Shown in pieces: positions 54,214 through 63,992 of a stretch of 64,000 nucleotides of DNA. The number at the start of each line of letters is the position of its first letter. Within the stretch, counting starts at the first letter, position 1. The notes below the pieces were generated by a model. It did no database searches. It was given only the letters and a program-made list of their open reading frames with translations, and was not told the DNA's origin. The stretch lies in contig NZ_CP154351.1 in NCBI RefSeq assembly GCF_039519235.1, forward strand, positions 1,364,001 to 1,428,000. Reading direction: 5' to 3'. The stretch comes from Micrococcus sp. 2A. Lineage in GTDB: Bacteria > Actinomycetota > Actinomycetes > Actinomycetales > Micrococcaceae. The translations under genes and the position numbers were made by a program.

Positions 54214-55449
54214 TCACGGCAGGGGGTCGCCCATGGGGCCGTCGGCGGGGGCGTCCCCCGCAGGCTCGGGCAGCGCGGGGATCGCGGCCGTGAAGGCCTC
54301 CAGGTTGCGCCGGGTCTCCCCGAGCGAGTCGCCGCCGAACTTCTCCATCACGGCATCGGCCAGCACGAGCGCGACCATGGCCTCGGCGACGATGCCCGCG
54401 GCGGGCACCGCCGCGACGTCCGAGCGCTGGTGATGCGCCGTGGTCGCGTCGCCGGTGGCCACGTCCACGGTCGGCAGCGCGCGCGGGACGGTGGCGATGG
54501 GCTTCATCGCCGCGCTCACGCGCAGCACCTCGCCCGTGGACATGCCGGCCTCGATGCCGCCGGCGCGGTCGCTCGTGCGACGCGGTCGGCCGCCGTCGCC
54601 GCGGGCGATCCCGTCATGGGCCGCCGAGCCGCGGCGGGAGGCGGTGGCGAAGCCGTCGCCCACCTGGACGCCCTTGATGGCCTGGATGCCCATGAGGGCG
54701 CCGGCCAGACGCGCGTCGAGCCGGCGGTCCCCGTGCACGTGCGAGCCGAGGCCGATCGGCACGCCATAGGCCAGGACCTCCACGACGCCGCCGAGGGTCT
54801 CCCCCTCCTTGTGCGCCGCGTCCACCTCGGCCACCATCGCGGCCGAGGTCTCCGGGTCGAGGCAGCGGACGGGGTCGGCGTCGAGCCGGGCCTCGTCCTC
54901 GGGCACGGGGAAGGCGTGGTCCGCGGGCAGGGTGGCCGCTCCGAACGCGACGGTGTGCGAGACGATCCGCACGCCGAGCTCGGCGAGGAACGAGCGGGCC
55001 ACGGTGCCGAGGGCGACGCGCGCGGCGGTCTCGCGGGCCGAGGCGCGCTCCAGCAGGGGGCGGGCGTCGTCGAAGCCGTACTTCTGCATGCCGGTGAGGT
55101 CGGCGTGGCCGGGACGCGGGCGGGTCAGCTTCGCGTTGCGCGCGAGCCCCGCGAGCTCCTCGGCCGGCACGGGATCGGCCGCCATCACCTTCTCCCACTT
55201 GGGCCACTCGGTGTTGGCCACCTGGATCGCCACGGGCGAGCCCAGCGTCAGGCCGTGCCGCACGCCGCCGAGCACGGTGACGGCGTCCTGCTCGAACGAC
55301 ATCCGCGCGCCGCGGCCGTAGCCGAGGCGACGGCGCGCGAGCGCGTCCGCGATCGCCTCCGTCGTCACCGGGATCCCGGCGGGGAGACCTTCGAGGATTC
55401 CTGTCAGGGCGGGGCCGTGAGACTCTCCCGCTGTCAACCAGCGCACCAT
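54214..55449 (-). CDS. aroC: Chorismate synthase
   Basis: Converts EPSP to chorismate using reduced FMN. It is 411 residues. Family signatures are [17 protein letters not shown] at the start, [27 protein letters not shown] [14 protein letters not shown], and the C-terminal [19 protein letters not shown]. Both catalytic histidine regions (GESHGP and HAD/H-containing TTAHHQRSD) are present. It begins 81 bases after the aroE stop and heads aroC-aroK-aroB. Confidence 0.97.
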   Translation of the reverse strand: MVRWLTAGESHGPALTGILEGLPAGIPVTTEAIADALARRRLGYGRGARMSFEQDAVTVLGGVRHGLTLGSPVAIQVANTEWPKWEKVMAADPVPAEELAGLARNAKLTRPRPGHADLTGMQKYGFDDARPLLERASARETAARVALGTVARSFLAELGVRIVSHTVAFGAATLPADHAFPVPEDEARLDADPVRCLDPETSAAMVAEVDAAHKEGETLGGVVEVLAYGVPIGLGSHVHGDRRLDARLAGALMGIQAIKGVQVGDGFATASRRGSAAHDGIARGDGGRPRRTSDRAGGIEAGMSTGEVLRVSAAMKPIATVPRALPTVDVATGDATTAHHQRSDVAAVPAAGIVAEAMVALVLADAVMEKFGGDSLGETRRNLEAFTAAIPALPEPAGDAPADGPMGDPLP

Positions 55450-55530
55450 GCCGACGATCCTCTCACGCAGGCGGGGCGCCGCCGCCGGATGTGACCGGCG
55501 GCGTCGCCCGCGGGTCGTGCCGGCGGCGGG

Positions 55531-56475
55531 TCAGGCCCCGGCCACGCCGAGTGCCCGGGCGGCCGCGGCCGTCACCGCGGCCCAGTCCGGCTCCGGCGCA
55601 CCGGCCTCCCGGCGGGGCCGAGCGGTGAAGAGGCGCACCTGCTCCACGCCCTGGTGCAGCAGCATCGCGACGCCGGACACGACCGCCCCTCCGTGGCCGG
55701 ACCACGCGTGGGCGAGGGCGGAGGGCCACGGGTCGTACGCGGCGTCCAGCAGGGGCGGCAGCGCCCCGCCCTCGGGGAGGCACGGGGCGAGGGGGTCGGC
55801 GGCGCGGGGCGGCAGGGTGGCGACGAGCGCGCGCAGGTCCGGGGCCAGGGCCAGGAGCTCGGCCTGTGCCATGACCTCCACCCGGAGCCCGAGCCCGGCC
55901 GCGAGGTCTGCGACCTCCGCGGCGCGGGACGGCTCCCGGACGCCGAACGCGACGGCGTCGGCGCCGAGCTGCCACGCGGCCAGCACCGCGGCGGCCGCGG
56001 TGCCGCCGTTGCCGAGCACACCCATGGCACCGCCGCGTGCGGCGGGGTCCAGCCCAGCGGTGCGCAGGGCACCGACCACGCCGTCGACGTCCGTGTTGTG
56101 GGCCAGCAGGGCGCCCGGATGGTCCGGGTGGTCGCGCACGAGCGTGTTCGCCACGCCCAGCAGGCGCACCCGGTCCGTCAGGACGTCGGCCTCGGAGACC
56201 ACCGCCGCCTTGAGCGGCATGGTGACGGAGACGCCCAGCCAGTCCTCCCCGGGGTCGGCGACGCCGGATCCCGTCGCCCCGGAGGCCCTCCCGAGGCGGT
56301 CCCGCACGAAGGCGGGCAGCCCGTCCGGGCCGAGGTCGTGGCGGTCGTAGACCACGGGCAGGCCGAGGGCCGCGTAGGCGGCCCCGTGCAGCGTCGGGGA
56401 GAGCGAGTGCGCGATCGGGCGGCCCAACACGCCGGCGCGCAGGCGGACCCCCGGGGGCGCCGGGGCGGCGCTCAC
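55531..56475 (-). CDS. aroE: Shikimate dehydrogenase
   Basis: NADP-dependent reduction of 3-dehydroshikimate. It is 314 residues from GTG 56475. The substrate site motifs are GRPIAHSLSPTLH (about 18-30), VTMPLK with the catalytic Lys, and NTDVDG with the catalytic Asp. The Rossmann loop GVLGNGGTAAAA follows, then SGVAMLLHQGVEQ near the C-terminus. Its GTG start overlaps the mltG stop by 4 bases (GTGA). Confidence 0.94.
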   Translation of the reverse strand: MSAAPAPPGVRLRAGVLGRPIAHSLSPTLHGAAYAALGLPVVYDRHDLGPDGLPAFVRDRLGRASGATGSGVADPGEDWLGVSVTMPLKAAVVSEADVLTDRVRLLGVANTLVRDHPDHPGALLAHNTDVDGVVGALRTAGLDPAARGGAMGVLGNGGTAAAAVLAAWQLGADAVAFGVREPSRAAEVADLAAGLGLRVEVMAQAELLALAPDLRALVATLPPRAADPLAPCLPEGGALPPLLDAAYDPWPSALAHAWSGHGGAVVSGVAMLLHQGVEQVRLFTARPRREAGAPEPDWAAVTAAAARALGVAGA

Positions 56476-57836
56476 CCGCACACGTCCGGGTTGGAGGCGC
56501 AGTACTTCTGGAACTCGCGCTGGTGGGCGCGGTGCTCCTCGTACGTCTTCGAGAACTCGGTGTGCCCCGTGGCGATGTCGGTGGTCACCCAGTAGTAGTC
56601 CTCGGACGGCTCGGGGTGCACGGCGGCCTCCACCGCGGCGTCGGAGGGCATGCCGATCGGCCCCGGCGGCAGGCCCCGGTGCTGGTAGGTGTTGTAGGGG
56701 TTGGACTCGTCGGCGCGCTGGGCCTTGGTGAACTGGAGGCTGCGCGCCCCAAGCCCGTAGTTGACGGCCGAGTCGATCTGCAGCAGGCCGTGGGTCTCCG
56801 TGTTGTCCGGCGCGAGCCGGTTCTCGATGATGCCCGCGACCCGCGCGTAGTCCCGTGGCAGGGCCTCGGCCTCGAGGAGGGAGGCCAGGGTGACCACGCG
56901 CATCCGCTCGTCGGCGTCGCTCACCCCCTGCTCGTCGAGGAACTCGAGGCGCGGGCGCACGAGCCTGTCCAGGATCTGCTCCGGGGTCGAGTCCACGGAG
57001 ATCCGGTACTCCCCCGGGTCGAGCCACCCCTCGAGCGAGTCGGCCCCCTCGGGGACGCCGTACCGCTGCGGATCGCTGGCCGCGGCGTCGAACTCCTCGC
57101 GGGAGTGGCCCGTGGACTCCACGAGGGCGTCCAGCGTCTCTGTGAGCCACTGGCCGCGGTTGACGAGCACGTAGTGCACGGCGCCCTGGTCCCGGCCCTG
57201 CAGCACGGCGAGGGCGTCGGCGGCGGGCATGCGCTCGCGCAGCACGAAGTCGCCGGCACCGATGGGCCGTTCGCCCGACTCCTCGGCCTCGCGCCGCAGC
57301 GCCGAGGCCGAGCCGACGATGCCCTTCTCGTCCAGGCGCTCCGCCACGGACTGCAGGGACTCCCCCGGGCGGACGGTGAACGTGACCTCCTCGCCCGAGG
57401 CCTCGGCGTGGTCCGCCCCGGCGAGCATGGAGCGCAGCGCCAGTGCGGCCACGACCACGAGGGCCGCCGCCACGGCGAGCAGGACCACCCGGCCGCGGCG
57501 CCGCCGGTCCCCCCGTCCCGTGCCGGCCGCGCGGGCCGAGCCGGTCATGACGGGGCGCCGTGCGGTGCCGCCGACGACGGAGGGGCCCGCGGCGCGCGAC
57601 CCCCGCCCGCGATCCACGGCTCCAGCCCGGCGCGGGGAGCGTCCGGCGCGCAGCCGTCCCAGCGTGCCCGCGAGGGCGCCCCCGCGGACCGGCGGCGGGG
57701 CGGGCGCGGGCTCCGGCTCGCCGGGCTCCTCGGCGTCCGAGAGGTCCGCGGTGAGGTCCTCGTGCTCCACGAAGCCGAACACGTCGAGGTCGTCGTCCTC
57801 CGGGTCGTGGTCGTAGCCCCGGCGTGTCTCGTTCAC
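56472..57836 (-). CDS. mltG: Endolytic murein transglycosylase MltG
   Basis: Membrane-anchored YceG-type lytic transglycosylase that cuts nascent glycan strands. It is 454 residues. The cytoplasmic N-terminus of about 115 residues is acidic, then basic and Pro/Arg-rich. The transmembrane helix spans about 117-138. An extracytoplasmic LysM-like segment (FTVRPGESLQSVAERL) and the YceG domain follow. The catalytic Glu is probably Glu322 in LASLLEAEA. GLPPGPIGMPSDAA and EDYYWVTTDIATGHTEFSKTYEEH close the domain. The GTG start overlaps the ruvX stop (GTGA). Confidence 0.95.
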   Translation of the reverse strand: MNETRRGYDHDPEDDDLDVFGFVEHEDLTADLSDAEEPGEPEPAPAPPPVRGGALAGTLGRLRAGRSPRRAGAVDRGRGSRAAGPSVVGGTARRPVMTGSARAAGTGRGDRRRRGRVVLLAVAAALVVVAALALRSMLAGADHAEASGEEVTFTVRPGESLQSVAERLDEKGIVGSASALRREAEESGERPIGAGDFVLRERMPAADALAVLQGRDQGAVHYVLVNRGQWLTETLDALVESTGHSREEFDAAASDPQRYGVPEGADSLEGWLDPGEYRISVDSTPEQILDRLVRPRLEFLDEQGVSDADERMRVVTLASLLEAEALPRDYARVAGIIENRLAPDNTETHGLLQIDSAVNYGLGARSLQFTKAQRADESNPYNTYQHRGLPPGPIGMPSDAAVEAAVHPEPSEDYYWVTTDIATGHTEFSKTYEEHRAHQREFQKYCASNPDVCG

Positions 57837-58333
57837 GGCGTCTCCTCCGTCGTGGCCGGCTGCCCGGCCCAGGCGCCCGTGCGGCGCTGCTCGTCGATGG
57901 CCGCCTGCAGGATGGCGACGGCCGCCGCCTGGTCGATCACCGACCGGCTGTCCTTCACGGTGCGGCCGGCGCTGCGCAGGCCCGCCTGGGCTGTGACCGT
58001 GGAGAGGCGCTCGTCCACGAGGTGGACGGGGACCGGACGGCCCGCGGCGCCGAGGGCGCGCTCGAGGCGCGCCGCGTAGTCGAGGGCGTCCTGCGTGGAC
58101 GGCGTGTGCTCCCCGCGCAGGTTGACCGGCAGCCCCACATACACCACCACGGCCTCGTGCTCGTCCACGTGGCGCACGAGCTCGCCGAGGTCACGGCCGT
58201 GCCTCGCGTCCCGCCGCAGCGTGGCCACGGGGGTGGCGAGGAGGCCGTCCGGGTCGGACGAGGCGACGCCGACGCGCGCGCGGCCGACGTCCACCCCGAT
58301 CGCGCGCCCGCGGCGCACCTCCCACGAGCTCAC
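57833..58333 (-). CDS. ruvX: Holliday junction resolvase-like / pre-16S rRNA nuclease YqgF
   Basis: RNase H-fold nuclease implicated in 16S rRNA 5' maturation. It is 166 residues. Catalytic acidic positions lie in AIGVDVGRARVGVASSD (about 11-27), VGLPVNLRGEHTPS and VHLVDERLSTVTA, and SVIDQAAAVAILQAAID is the last conserved helix. The GTG start overlaps the alaS stop by 4 bases. The alaS-ruvX-mltG-aroE order is widely conserved in actinobacteria. Confidence 0.94.
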   Translation of the reverse strand: MSSWEVRRGRAIGVDVGRARVGVASSDPDGLLATPVATLRRDARHGRDLGELVRHVDEHEAVVVYVGLPVNLRGEHTPSTQDALDYAARLERALGAAGRPVPVHLVDERLSTVTAQAGLRSAGRTVKDSRSVIDQAAAVAILQAAIDEQRRTGAWAGQPATTEETP

Positions 58334-61041
58334 GCCGCGGCCACCGCCGCCCGCACGGCGTCGAGGGCCGCGGCCACGGCGGAGGCGTCCTGACCGCCGC
58401 CCTGGGCCACGTCGTCCTTGCCGCCGCCCCCGCCGCCGAGCACGCGCGTGGCGGTCTTGACCATGGCGCCGGCCTTGAGGCCCGCCGCGCGGGCGGCCTC
58501 GTTGGTGGCGACGACGACGAGCGGGCGTCCCTTCGCCTCACCGGTGAGCGCCACGAGCACGGGGGTGCCGGCCGCGTTGCCGCCGGCGGACTCGATGCGC
58601 GAGCGCAGGTCGAGCACGAGGGTGCGCAGCTGGTCGCCCGCCACCTCGCCGGCGTGGTGGGTGAGGACCCGCACCGCCGTGCCGGCCGTCGTCGTGACGT
58701 CCTGCGCGCCCGCGGCGAGCTGGCCCGCCTGCGCCTGCAGCTGCTTCGCCTGGAGGTCGGCGATCTGCTTCTCGGCCGCCTTGAGGCGGTCCATCGTGGC
58801 GGAGATGCGGTCCTTGAGCTGGTCGGCCGGGGCCTTGAACATCTCCGAGAGGTCCGAGACGAGGGTGCGCTCGGTGGCCAGGTGGCGGAAGGAGTCCAGG
58901 CCCACGAGCGCCTCGACGCGGCGGTTGCCCGAGCCGACCGACTGCTCGCCGAGCAGGGTCAGGGAGCCGATCTGCGCGGTGCGGCCCACGTGGGTGCCGC
59001 CGCACAGCTCGCGGGACCAGGCGCCGTCGATCTCGACGACGCGCACGCGGTCCCCGTACTTCTCGCCGAAGAGGCTCATGGCGCCGAGCGCGCGGGCCTC
59101 CTCGATGCCCATCTCCTGGGTGAGGACCTGGTGGTCGTCCCGGATGGCGATGTTGACGACGTCCTCGATCTCCGAGCGTGCGCCCGCCGAGACGGACTCC
59201 GCCCAGCGGAAGTCGAAGCGCAGGTAGCCCTCCTTGTTGAAGGAGCCGGACTGCGTGGCGTCGGGGCCCAGGACCTGGTGCAGGGCGGCGTGCACGAGGT
59301 GCGTGCCCGAGTGCGCCTTCTCGCCGTCCAGGCGGCGCTGCAGGTCGATCTGGCCGAGCGCCTCGGCGCCCACGGGCACCTCGCCCTCGAGCACCCTGAC
59401 CCTGTGCACCGAGAGGCCCTTGACGGGCGCCTGGACGTCGAGGACCTCGAGGCGGAAGCCGTCGCCGGTGATGAGGCCGGTGTCGGCCGCCTGGCCGCCG
59501 GACTCGGCGTAGAACGGGGTGGCGTCCAGGACCAGCTCGAGCTCGGTGCCCGCTGCCGCCGAGGGGACCTCGGCCCCGTCGGAGAGCAGCCCGCGGATCA
59601 CGGACTCGGTGGTGTGCTCGGTGTAGCCCGTGAAGTGGGTCTGGCCCTCGGAGCGCAGGCGCTGGTACACGGCGGTGTCCGTGTGGCCGGACTTCTTGGC
59701 CTTGGCGTCCGCGCGGGCGCGGTCGCGCTGCTCGGTCATCAGGGTGCGGAAGCCCTCCTCGTCGACGGCGACGCCGGCCTCCTCGGCGATCTCGAGGGTC
59801 AGCTCGATCGGGAAGCCGTAGGTGTCGTGCAGCTCGAAGGCGTCCGCCCCCCCGATGCCCGTCCCGCCCGTCTTCGCGGCGCCGACGGCGGCGTCCAGGC
59901 GCGCGGTGCCCGCGGCGATGGTGCGCAGGAACGCCTTCTCCTCGGCATAGGCGATGCGGGAGATGCGGTCGAACTCGTCCGCCACCACCGGGTAGACGCC
60001 CTTCATGGCATCGCGGGAGACGGGCAGCAGCTCGGGGAGCACGGGCTCGGTGACGCCCATCAGGCGCAGGGCGCGGACCACGCGGCGGATGAGGCGGCGC
60101 AGCACGTAGCCGCGGCCCTCATTGCCCGGGCGAACGCCGTCGCCGATCAGCATGAGGGAGGAGCGCACGTGGTCGGCCACCATGCGCAGGCGCACGTCGT
60201 CCTCGTAGTGCGGGTCCGCGGGATCCTCGGTGGAGGTGTAGTCCCGGCCGGCCAGCTGCGCGGCGCGGTCCAGCACGGGGCGGACCTGGTCCGTCTCGTA
60301 CATGTTCTCCACGCCCTGGAGGATCATCGCGAGGCGCTCGAGGCCGAGGCCGGTGTCGATGTTCTTGTTCTGCAGCTCGCCGGCCACGTCGAAGTCGTCC
60401 TTCGAGCGCACCGCGGAGAGCCGGTACTGCATGAACACGAGGTTCCAGATCTCGATGTAGCGGGTGTCGTCCGCCTCCGGGCCGCCCTCGGCGCCGTACG
60501 CGGGGCCGCGGTCGTAGAAGATCTCGGAGCACGGGCCGCCGGGGCCGGGCTGGCCCGTGTTCCAGTAGTTGTCGTCCTTGCCCATGCGCTGGATGCGCTC
60601 GACGGGGACACCGACCTCCTCGCGCCAGATGCGGGCGGCCTCGTCGTCCTCCTCGTACACCGTGACCCACAGCCGGTCCGGGTCCAGGCCGAAGCCGCCG
60701 TCGTCGACGGAGGAGGTCAGGAGCTCCCAGGCCAGGGGGATGGCCTTCTCCTTGAAGTAGTCGCCGAAGGAGAAGTTGCCGCACATCTGGAAGAACGTGC
60801 CGTGGCGGACGGTCTTGCCGACCTCCTCGATGTCCGCGGTGCGGATGCACTTCTGCACGGACACGGCGCGCGGCGCCGGCGGGGTCTGCTCGCCCAGGAA
60901 GTAGGGGATGAAGGGCACCATGCCGGCCACGGTGAAGAGCAGCGACGGGTCCGGGGACACCAGCGAGGCCGAGGGCACCGGGCGGTGGCCCTGCTGCTCG
61001 AAGTAGGCCGTCCAGCGGCGTGCGATCTCCTGCGACTTCAT
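58330..61041 (-). CDS. alaS: Alanyl-tRNA synthetase
   Basis: Class II synthetase that charges and edits tRNA-Ala. It is 903 residues. The aminoacylation domain has MKSQEIARRWTAYFEQQGH, VQKCIRTADIEEVGKT and HGTFFQMCGNFSFGDYFK. The editing domain keeps its zinc residues in HSGTHLVHAALHQVL and CGGTHVGRT. The C-terminal DHHA1 domain is glycine-rich (GGGGGGKDDVAQGGG). The ATG overlaps the stop of the small upstream gene (ATGA). Confidence 0.97.
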   Translation of the reverse strand: MKSQEIARRWTAYFEQQGHRPVPSASLVSPDPSLLFTVAGMVPFIPYFLGEQTPPAPRAVSVQKCIRTADIEEVGKTVRHGTFFQMCGNFSFGDYFKEKAIPLAWELLTSSVDDGGFGLDPDRLWVTVYEEDDEAARIWREEVGVPVERIQRMGKDDNYWNTGQPGPGGPCSEIFYDRGPAYGAEGGPEADDTRYIEIWNLVFMQYRLSAVRSKDDFDVAGELQNKNIDTGLGLERLAMILQGVENMYETDQVRPVLDRAAQLAGRDYTSTEDPADPHYEDDVRLRMVADHVRSSLMLIGDGVRPGNEGRGYVLRRLIRRVVRALRLMGVTEPVLPELLPVSRDAMKGVYPVVADEFDRISRIAYAEEKAFLRTIAAGTARLDAAVGAAKTGGTGIGGADAFELHDTYGFPIELTLEIAEEAGVAVDEEGFRTLMTEQRDRARADAKAKKSGHTDTAVYQRLRSEGQTHFTGYTEHTTESVIRGLLSDGAEVPSAAAGTELELVLDATPFYAESGGQAADTGLITGDGFRLEVLDVQAPVKGLSVHRVRVLEGEVPVGAEALGQIDLQRRLDGEKAHSGTHLVHAALHQVLGPDATQSGSFNKEGYLRFDFRWAESVSAGARSEIEDVVNIAIRDDHQVLTQEMGIEEARALGAMSLFGEKYGDRVRVVEIDGAWSRELCGGTHVGRTAQIGSLTLLGEQSVGSGNRRVEALVGLDSFRHLATERTLVSDLSEMFKAPADQLKDRISATMDRLKAAEKQIADLQAKQLQAQAGQLAAGAQDVTTTAGTAVRVLTHHAGEVAGDQLRTLVLDLRSRIESAGGNAAGTPVLVALTGEAKGRPLVVVATNEAARAAGLKAGAMVKTATRVLGGGGGGKDDVAQGGGQDASAVAAALDAVRAAVAAA

Positions 61042-61451
61042 GCGGTGGGGTCCTTCGAGATGGTGGTGGTGGACGGGGAGGCGGTGGTGCGGGGCGCACG
61101 TGCGGGCGGCGCGGACGACGACGGCGTGTCCAGCGTCTCCCCCGCGATGACGGTGGCGCGCGTGGCGAGGGCGGAGACCCACGGCGGGGCGTCCGTCTTG
61201 AGGCGCTCGGTGAAGCTGTTCATGCCCTCGGCGAGGGCCGTGGCCGCGGCGTCGCCGGCCGCCTGGCCGAGGTCCTGGGCGATCGTGTCCGGGTCGATCC
61301 CGGCGCGCTGGGCGAAGCGGCGCCCCAGGTCGGGGGCGCCGTGCGCGGCGGAGGGGCGGGCGGCGTCGGGCTCGACGAGCGGGCCGAACGCGCGGTGGGC
61401 GTACCACCCCGCGGCGGAGCCGGCGGTCAACAGCAGCAGTGAGCGGAGCAT
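61038..61451 (-). CDS. Conserved small membrane-associated protein upstream of alaS
   Basis: 137 residues. The N-terminal hydrophobic segment (LRSLLLLTAGSAAGWYAHRAF, about 2-22) may be a membrane anchor. It is followed by a helical region (FAQRAGIDPDTIAQDLGQAAGDAAATALAEGM) and a Ser/Thr/Pro-rich tail. Small proteins of this layout (DUF6167-like) lie between rpsD and alaS in related actinobacteria; the family name is from memory of that context. Function is unknown. Its stop overlaps the alaS ATG by 4 bases, so it may set alaS translation. Confidence 0.75.
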   Translation of the reverse strand: MLRSLLLLTAGSAAGWYAHRAFGPLVEPDAARPSAAHGAPDLGRRFAQRAGIDPDTIAQDLGQAAGDAAATALAEGMNSFTERLKTDAPPWVSALATRATVIAGETLDTPSSSAPPARAPRTTASPSTTTISKDPTA

Positions 61452-61524
61452 GGCTGGCCCTCCTTCGGGAGCGTGCGGATACCGGGTTCACCTTACCGGG
61501 ACGCGCGGACGGAGCCGGGGACGC

Positions 61525-61562
61525 CGCAGGCCCGGCACCTCGACGAGGTGACCGGGCCTGCG
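61525..61562 (-). terminator. Terminator after rpsD
   Basis: A 17-bp stem (11 outer bp 61525-61535 with 61552-61562; 6 inner bp CACCTC/GAGGTG) has a one-base bulge and a 3-base loop. It lies about 48 bases beyond the rpsD stop and before the alaS operon. Confidence 0.85.
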
Positions 61563-61609
61563 GGACGCGCGCGGCGTCGTCGTCCGGGACGGGTCCCGGA
61601 GGAGAGGGA

Positions 61610-62236
61610 TCAGCGCGCGTAGTACTCGACCACGAGCTGCTCCTCGCAGGTCACGGGGACCTCGGAGCGCTTGGGGCGACGGGAGAGGGTGGCCTGGAGC
61701 TTCTCGATCTCCACGGTCAGGTAGCCCGGGGTGGTGGGCAGGACCTGCTGGTGGGCGCCGGCGGCGGCCAGCTGGAAGGGGACCATCTTCTCGGAGCGCT
61801 CGTGCACGTGGATCATCTGGCCCGGCTTCACGCGGAAGGAGGGGATGTCGACGCGCTTGCCGTCCACCATGATGTGGCGGTGCACGACGAGCTGGCGGGC
61901 GGCCTGGATGGTGCGGGCGAAGCCGGAGCGCAGCACGAGGGCGTCGAGGCGCATCTCGAGGAGCTCGACCAGGTTCTCACCGGTCAGGCCGGCGGTGCGC
62001 TTGGCCTCCTCGAAGTAGCGGCGCATCTGGGCCTCGCGGATGTTGTACTGCGCGCGCAGACGCTGCTTCTCCTTCAGACGCACCGCGTAGTCCGAGTCCT
62101 GCTTCTTGCGGGCGCGGCCGTGCTGACCGGGGCCGTACGGACGGCGCTCCATGTACTTCTCGGCCTTGGGGGTCAGGGCGATGCCCAGAGCGCGGGAGTG
62201 CCGCACGGTGCGGCGGGTGCGCAGGTTGCCACTCAT
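61610..62236 (-). CDS. rpsD: 30S ribosomal protein S4
   Basis: Primary 16S rRNA-binding protein and translational fidelity factor. It is 208 residues, reading MSGNLRTRRTVRHSRALGIAL, with YGPGQHGRARKKQDSDYAVRLKEKQ and the S4 RNA-binding domain (RLDALVLRSGFARTIQAARQ, VVHRHIMVDGKRVDIPS). It lacks the N-terminal zinc cysteines (C- form). A purine-rich AAGGAAAGAAGGAA site precedes the ATG. It is encoded alone here rather than with rpsK/rpoA, as in other Micrococcaceae. Confidence 0.97.
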   Translation of the reverse strand: MSGNLRTRRTVRHSRALGIALTPKAEKYMERRPYGPGQHGRARKKQDSDYAVRLKEKQRLRAQYNIREAQMRRYFEEAKRTAGLTGENLVELLEMRLDALVLRSGFARTIQAARQLVVHRHIMVDGKRVDIPSFRVKPGQMIHVHERSEKMVPFQLAAAGAHQQVLPTTPGYLTVEIEKLQATLSRRPKRSEVPVTCEEQLVVEYYAR

Positions 62237-62512
62237 GGTGGTTCCTTCTTTCCTTGACATGCGACACGGTTCGGGTTTGTCTCCGCGCCCCGTCAAGCAC
62301 CCGCGCGGGGGCGGGCGACGGTGAGGGCGTGGAACCTGGCCTCCGCGTGATCCTCCGGAGAGCTGAGGGGCGTGCCGCCGCCCGTCATCCACTGATGCGC
62401 TGCGCGGTCCGCGCCGGAGCGCAGGCACACGGGGTGCCCGCCGATCGGCGCGGGGGGATCAGTCTGCGGCGCAGCGCCTGCCAGACCGGTCAACCCTACC
62501 AGAGCCGCGGGC
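62237..62512 (-). promoter_or_regulatory. rpsD upstream region with TAGGGT -10 and long leader
   Basis: TAGGGT (62498-62493, minus strand) lies 15 bases beyond the rarA stop and predicts a leader of about 250 bases before rpsD. The leader includes a small hairpin CGCCGATCGGCG. S4 represses its own mRNA in several bacteria, so a regulatory leader is plausible, but no known S4 leader motif was recognised. Confidence 0.4.
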
Positions 62513-63979
62513 TCAGTCCTGCCCGCGGACGATGCGCCGCAGGGCCGCCACCTGGTCCACGAGCCGCTTCTCATGGCCGATGGGCTTGGGCCGGTAGTAG
62601 TCCTTGCCCACGAGCGGGTCCGGCGGGTACTGCTGGCGGGCGACGGCGTGCGGCTCATCGTGGCTGTACACGTACCCCTTCCCGTGGCCGAGGTCCGCCG
62701 CGCCGGCGTAGTGGGCGTCCCGCAGCGGCGGCGGAACGAGCCCGCCGCGGCCCGCGCGCACGTCCGCGATCGCCTCGTTGATCGCCGTGTAGGAGGCGTT
62801 CGACTTCGGCGCCGTGGCCAGGTGCGTCACGGCCTGCGCGAGGATGATCCGCCCCTCCGGCATGCCGATCAGCTGCACCGCCTGGGCGGCGGCCACGGCG
62901 GTCTGCAGCGCGGTGGGGTCGGCCATCCCGACGTCCTCGGAGGCAGAGATCACGAGCCGCCGGGCGATGAACCGCGGGTCCTCCCCCGCCTCGAGCATCC
63001 GCGCGAGGTAGTGCAGCGCCGCGTCCACGTCCGAGCCGCGGATCGACTTGATGAACGCGGAGATCACGTCGTAGTGCTGGTCGCCGTCCTTGTCATAGCG
63101 CTGGACCGCGTGGTCCATCGCCTGCGCGGCGTCCTCCGCGGTCACGGTCACGGGCGTCCCGACCTCGGCGCCCTCTCCCCCGGTGGACGGGTCGCCGTCC
63201 GCCTCCGCGGGATCCGCCCCCTCGGCCGCGGGGCGGTCGTCGCGCGCCCGGTCCAGTCCGACGCCGGCGGCCGCCTCCAGCACCGTGAGGGCCCGTCGGG
63301 CGTCGCCGGCGGCCATGCGCACGATGTACTCCCGGGCCTCGTCCGTGAGGGCGACCGCGCCGTTGAGCCCGCGCTCGTCCGCCACCGCCCGGTCCACGAG
63401 CCCCCCGATGTCCTCCGCGGTGAGCGGCCGCAGCGTCAGCAGGAGCGACCGCGAGAGCAGCGGCGCGATCACCGAGAAGCTCGGGTTCTCCGTGGTGGCG
63501 GCCACGAGCACGACCCAGCGGTTCTCCACACCGGGCAGCAGCGCGTCCTGCTGCGCCTTCGTGAACCGGTGGATCTCGTCCAGGAACAGGACGGTGGTGC
63601 GGCCGTAGAGGTCGCGCTCGCGCAGGGCCTGCTCCATCACCTGGCGCACGTCCTTCACGCCCGCGGTGATGGCGGAGAGCTCCGTGAAGGTGCGCCCCTC
63701 GCCGCGCGCGATCACGTGCGCGAGCGTCGTCTTCCCGATCCCGGGCGGCCCGTACAGGATCACCGAGCTCGGGCCCGCGGCCTGCGAGGCGGGGTCCGGC
63801 TGGGCGAGCTTGCGCAGCGGCGAGCCGGCGTGGAGCAGGTGACGCTGGCCCAGGACCTCGTCGAGGGAGCGCGGCCGCATGCGCACCGCCAGCGGCGCGG
63901 ACGGGTGCGTCCCGGCGACCGTCCCGGCGGGGCCGGGGTCGTCGTCGGGGGTGAGCGCGGCGGAGAAGAGGTCGTCCAT
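62513..63979 (-). CDS. rarA: Replication-associated recombination protein RarA (MgsA-like AAA ATPase)
   Basis: Clamp-loader-like ATPase acting at stalled forks. It is 488 residues. It begins with an acidic variable stretch, then [18 protein letters not shown]. Walker A is [12 protein letters not shown] (about 76-87), Walker B is LFLDEIHRF, sensor 1 is [12 protein letters not shown] and the Arg finger region is LLSRS. The MgsA C-terminal oligomerisation domain has [21 protein letters not shown] and [13 protein letters not shown] Gly/Glu-rich insert of about 35 residues splits the AAA lid from the C-terminus. A TACGCT hexamer 7 bases before the ATG suggests a leaderless start. Confidence 0.95.
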   Translation of the reverse strand: MDDLFSAALTPDDDPGPAGTVAGTHPSAPLAVRMRPRSLDEVLGQRHLLHAGSPLRKLAQPDPASQAAGPSSVILYGPPGIGKTTLAHVIARGEGRTFTELSAITAGVKDVRQVMEQALRERDLYGRTTVLFLDEIHRFTKAQQDALLPGVENRWVVLVAATTENPSFSVIAPLLSRSLLLTLRPLTAEDIGGLVDRAVADERGLNGAVALTDEAREYIVRMAAGDARRALTVLEAAAGVGLDRARDDRPAAEGADPAEADGDPSTGGEGAEVGTPVTVTAEDAAQAMDHAVQRYDKDGDQHYDVISAFIKSIRGSDVDAALHYLARMLEAGEDPRFIARRLVISASEDVGMADPTALQTAVAAAQAVQLIGMPEGRIILAQAVTHLATAPKSNASYTAINEAIADVRAGRGGLVPPPLRDAHYAGAADLGHGKGYVYSHDEPHAVARQQYPPDPLVGKDYYRPKPIGHEKRLVDQVAALRRIVRGQD

Positions 63980-63986
63980 CCCCTCC

Positions 63987-63992
63987 AGCGTA
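63987..63992 (-). promoter_or_regulatory. rarA -10 hexamer TACGCT (probably leaderless)
   Basis: TACGCT on the minus strand is followed by GGAGGGG and the ATG at 63979. The purine run resembles a ribosome-binding site but would fall before the predicted transcription start. Confidence 0.45.
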
